From positions 62,001 through 126,000 of the forward strand of contig JAMPIV010018784.1 of assembly GCA_024509875.1 (NCBI GenBank): 64,000 bases of DNA, in the 5' to 3' direction. Positions 58,585-64,000 of the stretch are shown here, piece after piece; positions within the stretch are counted from its first letter, which is position 1; each line of letters begins with the position of its first letter. The position numbers were made by a program, and so were the translations under genes. A model generated the notes under the pieces. It did no database searches. It had not been told where the DNA came from and worked only from the letters and a program-made list of their open reading frames with translations. This stretch comes from Oreohelix idahoensis (Eukaryota; Mollusca; Gastropoda; Stylommatophora; Oreohelicidae).

Positions 58585-59403
58585 TGTTACGGTATATGAT
58601 ATTAACGCCGTCTGCTAAAGGTTAGCGGACGTGCAAATGTAAAGGTTAAGACATTTAATATATTGCGATAGATGTTTCAATTATTGAACGCTCCATACAC
58701 GATCGATTATGACGTGTCTAGCGTTGTTTGGGTCACAGTCGGTAACTAGGAGACGCTACCCTTTGTTACTTGACCGCCAAGCTGAATAGCTGCGTTTTTT
58801 CTAACCTTCCAATTCAATGGCATGATATAGCCATTTATATGTGCATTTATGATGGACCAGGGTCAGTCCTAGAACTCTACATGAGAGGAAACTTATGGAG
58901 GTTAGTGATTAACTAAATCCTTGGAAGGAGAAAGATAATCGTCTACTTTATACGAAGTAATTAGACTCACAGTCTCACTGTCGGCAGGTAGCCATTCTAT
59001 CTGCGCGTGCATATAGCTGTGATGTTCTGACGACAATTACTGCATTGTATCCTTAAACGGACATTGACATGTAAAACAGCAGTCTACGCTATTGATTGAT
59101 TGATGCATGTACCTCATGTGTGAATTGAACTGTTTATGTATGTGTGTAATCCATATTAAATTGTGAAGGACTCGAACCGGAGGCATTATTCGTTGAATCA
59201 CGTTACACCATTCAACCATTATGAATTATGTATTTTTTTATCAAGTTGCTGAGTTAATAAGATGAACAGTTGTTTACATCTTGATGCCAAGTTCAGGCAT
59301 TACGACAACCCAAAGGTGAGGTTCACCCCATTCGCGTACGAATATTAGCACGATCAGAATTCAAGCAACACAACCAGTAACCACACACGAAAGTCCTTCA
59401 ACA
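58585..59403 (+). repeat. 3' LTR of element B, 819 bp
   Basis: TGTTACGG...CTTCAACA. The first 600 bp match the 5' LTR with only a few differences, for example GTTTTTTCTAACC against GTTTTGTTAACC. Confidence 0.9.
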
Positions 59404-59530
59404 TGGAGACAAACATGAAGGGGATGAAGAAGACCTGGAAATACATTATCTTATGGCACACGACAAGAAAGACTTGACATAAGTTTGTTGAGGGCTTATG
59501 CTCATCAAGGAGCTGAACGGTCATGCAATA
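59404..59530 (+). mobile_element. LINE family 1 3' end, right of element B
   Basis: It begins with the duplicated TGGAG, then ACAAACATGAAGGGGATGAA and GACAAGAAAGACTTGACATA, the continuation of 48000-48198 as judged by the uninterrupted copy at 34100-34420. From 59531 to 60014 nothing else is recognised except a C-run near 59698. Confidence 0.7.
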
Positions 59531-60014
59531 GGCCAGTGTCGTAAGTTGAATCAGAAATTCTGTCACTTTTCTCGCCTTTAGGGCCGCCGCTCTCTTATCT
59601 TTGATTTTATCGCCTCCACTTTACTTCTTCCGAGCGTCTGCGAATAAAATTGCTGGCTCAGGCAGCGTCATTCTTAAATTAGACAGCCCGTAGTTCTCCC
59701 CCCCCCCTCCCCCGTGTTTTTGCTTCGGCTACACAGAGGCGACCAGAAACATAAATTCTTTCATGCTGAAAGCGGCTTTCTTCTAAATGCCTTTGAGTCA
59801 GGGTACAGTGGACTAAAGTGAGTCGTAATTGTGTCGAGATGGAAGTGGATACTAAGTAGTTGTGGCGTGATGGAGATTGGATAGAAAATTAATTCCCAGG
59901 ATTGGAGAATAGAACTGATGAACGACAGGTACGAATGACACAAGTCGAGTCAGGTAGTTAGCCGCACAGTTCAGATGATAGCTGAGTTGTTATTGAATGT
60001 CGTGAGTGACCAAC

Positions 60015-61798
60015 TGTCGTGGTTGAGTAAAGTGTAGAGTATTTGTCGAGTCGGACAATAGTAGTGAAATCGACAAGGGATAGTGGACTGGCAGAGTTAT
60101 AGATTACACACACAGAAAGGTGTAAATAGGAGATGGACTTGAGACAACCTGGAAGAAGATTTACCAAAATGATCTCTCTCTCCAAGCCTCAACTCACTTT
60201 TCACTGTCTAAGCATCTCCTGCTCTCACTCTTTTCTCTTATCAAACATAGAGATTATAGTAAAGAGCTAAACAAGTTTAATTATGGATGAAAAGGGTCGG
60301 GAACAGCGCATTAATAAATGTGTAAACTTTATTAAAGAAGAAAAGCATGGAATTAATGCATATCATCATACACAGCATAAATTACATCAATAATCAAAAT
60401 ATTCATCAATAGTCATAAATAATCATCAATAACCACCAATAATGCAAATACACACCCACACACACACACACCACCAACACTCATAAAAACCAGTAGAACG
60501 CGGAGAAAATAACTAAGCTGTCCGACAGAGGGTCCGCTTTCAGGGACCAAAGGCGCTAGCTCCAGAAAGTGTCTTACCGATAAATATCCTTCAAGATGAC
60601 TGAAGTGAAATACCGAACTTTCCTTGTCGGGCTAAACGTTGGTGACCCCTAATTGCGCGAGGGAACACTGGAAGACGTTGTTTATCTCCTGCTGACCAAA
60701 TAAACGAACTGAGCGACAGCCTGTCCGCTTTTTTTCGTGCGACCAAAGGTGCTAGCTCCAGAAAGTGTATTACATGTAGATCCTTCGTGAGGGACTAGCC
60801 TACAAAACTTTCCTTGTTGGTGCTAAACGTTGGTGACCGCTACTTGCGTGAGGGGGGCTGGAGCTCTATCCATAGATGGCTGCTCATACGTGCGAGGTTT
60901 TAAGTATCCAGAAAATACACCCGAAGAAGTCACTTGAGGACAAAGAGTCCCAGGCGCGCTTATCCGGCGCTAGGCTCTGCTTGGCTGTAAATCCTGTTTA
61001 AACTGGTTTGGCTGTGGTTTGCTGAGTGCCCCGTTTAGGCACAAAAAAGGCGGGTGATATTGAATTCTGCTATAGGCATGCTGGGCGGTTTTGATATTCT
61101 GGAAGCCGCAATGCTCTGGCTGGTAATCCAATAAGGGAGTAGAGAACTACTACTGCATTTGGTGATTCCAGATTTAGCGTTGGCTCCGTTGCACTGCGTG
61201 AGCTTAACTTGGCGTTGATAAAAAAAGGGGTTTTGATTCAGGAACGGGGTTGACGATTCGTTGCTAGATGTATACAGAAACCCTCTAGATCGAAGAGTAT
61301 ATGACTTTCTTCGCCTGACTGGAGTCTGCTCTAGCGATTCGGTCTCCCTGAAACTAAGACCCAAAAGAGACACCTTTTAACTTCAAGCAAATAATAAATC
61401 ACACTAACTTTATACAGAAAGTTTCGCTCCACTATGGGATTAATTTTATTGTAGTAATTGCTATGATAGTTTAGGGCTGTCTTTAACCATGTCTCCTGTT
61501 CCTTAAAAATATCAATTATCGCATGTGCCCGCATAGGCTTAATATGTTTTGTACACCCATGTAACTGTCATTAAATATTCTGACCGCAAAATCCCCTCCC
61601 TAGTGCCTAGCCACACAAGTAAGCATAAAATGATCCTCCCTTGTCACTAGAAATATCTATCAAAAAGGAATAAGTGACTATCTCCTATAATCCAGAGTTA
61701 TTACCTGCATCTCACTATTCAGTTTTAAGTGAACAATCCACACCTGACATTATCTTACAGAAATGACAGTTAATTTAGCCTATTCTTAACCCACGACA
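60015..61798 (+). repeat. unclassified 1.8-kb repeat, copy 2
   Basis: Partner of 29398-31017. It starts TGTCGTGG and ends CCACGACA, an 8-bp inverted pair with TG...CA ends as in an LTR. No 5-bp duplication is visible. It holds the same internal duplication (GACCAAAGGCGCTAGCTCCA, then CTAAACGTTGGTGACC). No long ORF. Confidence 0.7.
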
Positions 61799-63539
<1,741 letters not shown>

Positions 63540-64000
63540 TTGAATCTATATTATTTATGTAAAGGCAATGTATGTTTCTATGTTCTTAATACAAATCCGC
63601 ATGCCTTATTATTTCTTAATGAATTTTGGCAGAGAGTCTCTTTAATTACTGCCGTGTAACGCCATGTAGTTATTTCATAATTTAAAATTGTAATTATGAC
63701 AAATATTTAATTTAAAGTTTTCGTATAAATGTAAACAAGCCATTTAATTCTCAGGGACCATAATCAAAAAATAGATATCCGAGAGATATCAAGGGACGTA
63801 ACAGAAATTTTAAAACCATTATTTTATGTTTGTAATTAATAACCATACGTTTTCATATTTTACAAGATAATTAAAAATGTTTAACTACACACTTTTAATT
63901 TAATGGGAAATATAAAAAAACACCAGTTTTATGTAGCACTTCCTTTTTTTAAACTATGTAATTTTAATGGCACTGATTTTGCCACGCGGTTTCAAATTGC

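Larger units (their letters stand above)
48199..59403 (+). mobile_element. element B: Gmr1-type LTR retrotransposon with a swollen 5' LTR
   Basis: An 11.2-kb element bounded by TGGAG duplications: 5' LTR 48199-51204, leader, a 1077-codon gag-PR-INT frame, RT-RNase H in the -1 frame, 3' LTR 58585-59403. The two LTRs share about 600 bp at the start (a handful of mismatches) and the last 56 bp. The 5' copy alone contains about 2.3 kb of unrelated sequence. Domain order and motifs are the same as in element A, from which it has diverged throughout. Confidence 0.92.

Noticed and set aside
59161..59205. Real tRNA gene in the LTR of element B
   Set aside because: Only a B-box-like block is clear; no cloverleaf could be drawn, so it is treated as a SINE-like remnant.

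Overview
This window is repeat-rich, intron-containing metazoan DNA. I see no bacterial signals: no operons, no Shine-Dalgarno sites and no IS elements. It holds APE-type LINEs, tRNA-derived SINEs, Helitrons, mariner/pogo/hAT elements, long (TA)n arrays and one spliced host exon. The repeat mix (a compact 3.3-kb LINE of the 'craniofacial development protein 2-like' endonuclease-RT type, TA/CA-rich microsatellites, a GT92 gene) would suit an invertebrate such as a mollusc. I cannot fix the species from sequence alone.

The window is dominated by three LTR retrotransposons that look Ty3/gypsy-like in sequence but have integrase (INT) encoded upstream of reverse transcriptase (RT), as in Gmr1-type elements. 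Element A (3665-12915, +) has nearly identical 1.08-kb LTRs, a perfect 5-bp target duplication (AGACC), and gag, protease (PR), INT, RT and RNase H (RH). It sits inside an otherwise full-length LINE (601-13172) that has its own 10-bp target duplication. Element B (48199-59403, +) has a TGGAG duplication, a 1077-codon gag-PR-INT frame, and RT-RH in the -1 frame behind a U UUU UUC heptamer. Its 5' LTR carries about 2.3 kb that the 3' LTR lacks. Element C (about 16.9-22.0 kb, -) is decayed but keeps the same INT-before-RT order and a primer-binding site one base from the classic tRNA-Pro site.

The only host-gene piece I can support is an 822-bp internal exon of a glycosyltransferase family 92 enzyme (47109-47930, -), with good splice sites. 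Element B lies upstream of it in gene orientation.

Smaller elements with defined ends:
- two non-autonomous Helitrons (13525-14053 and 40126-41010)
- a catalytically deleted mariner (24581-25786)
- a 365-bp pogo/Tigger MITE that closely resembles mammalian Tigger1 (36252-36616)
- an internally deleted hAT element (37709-38963)
- a TTAA-targeted MITE whose empty site exists elsewhere in the window (45837-45970)
- a tRNA-like SINE inserted into a 19-bp minisatellite (44326-44575)
- 3' tails of at least two LINE families
- a 1.6-1.8-kb unclassified repeat pair (29.4-31.0 and 60.0-61.8 kb)

Much of the remainder is AT-rich DNA in which I recognise nothing.
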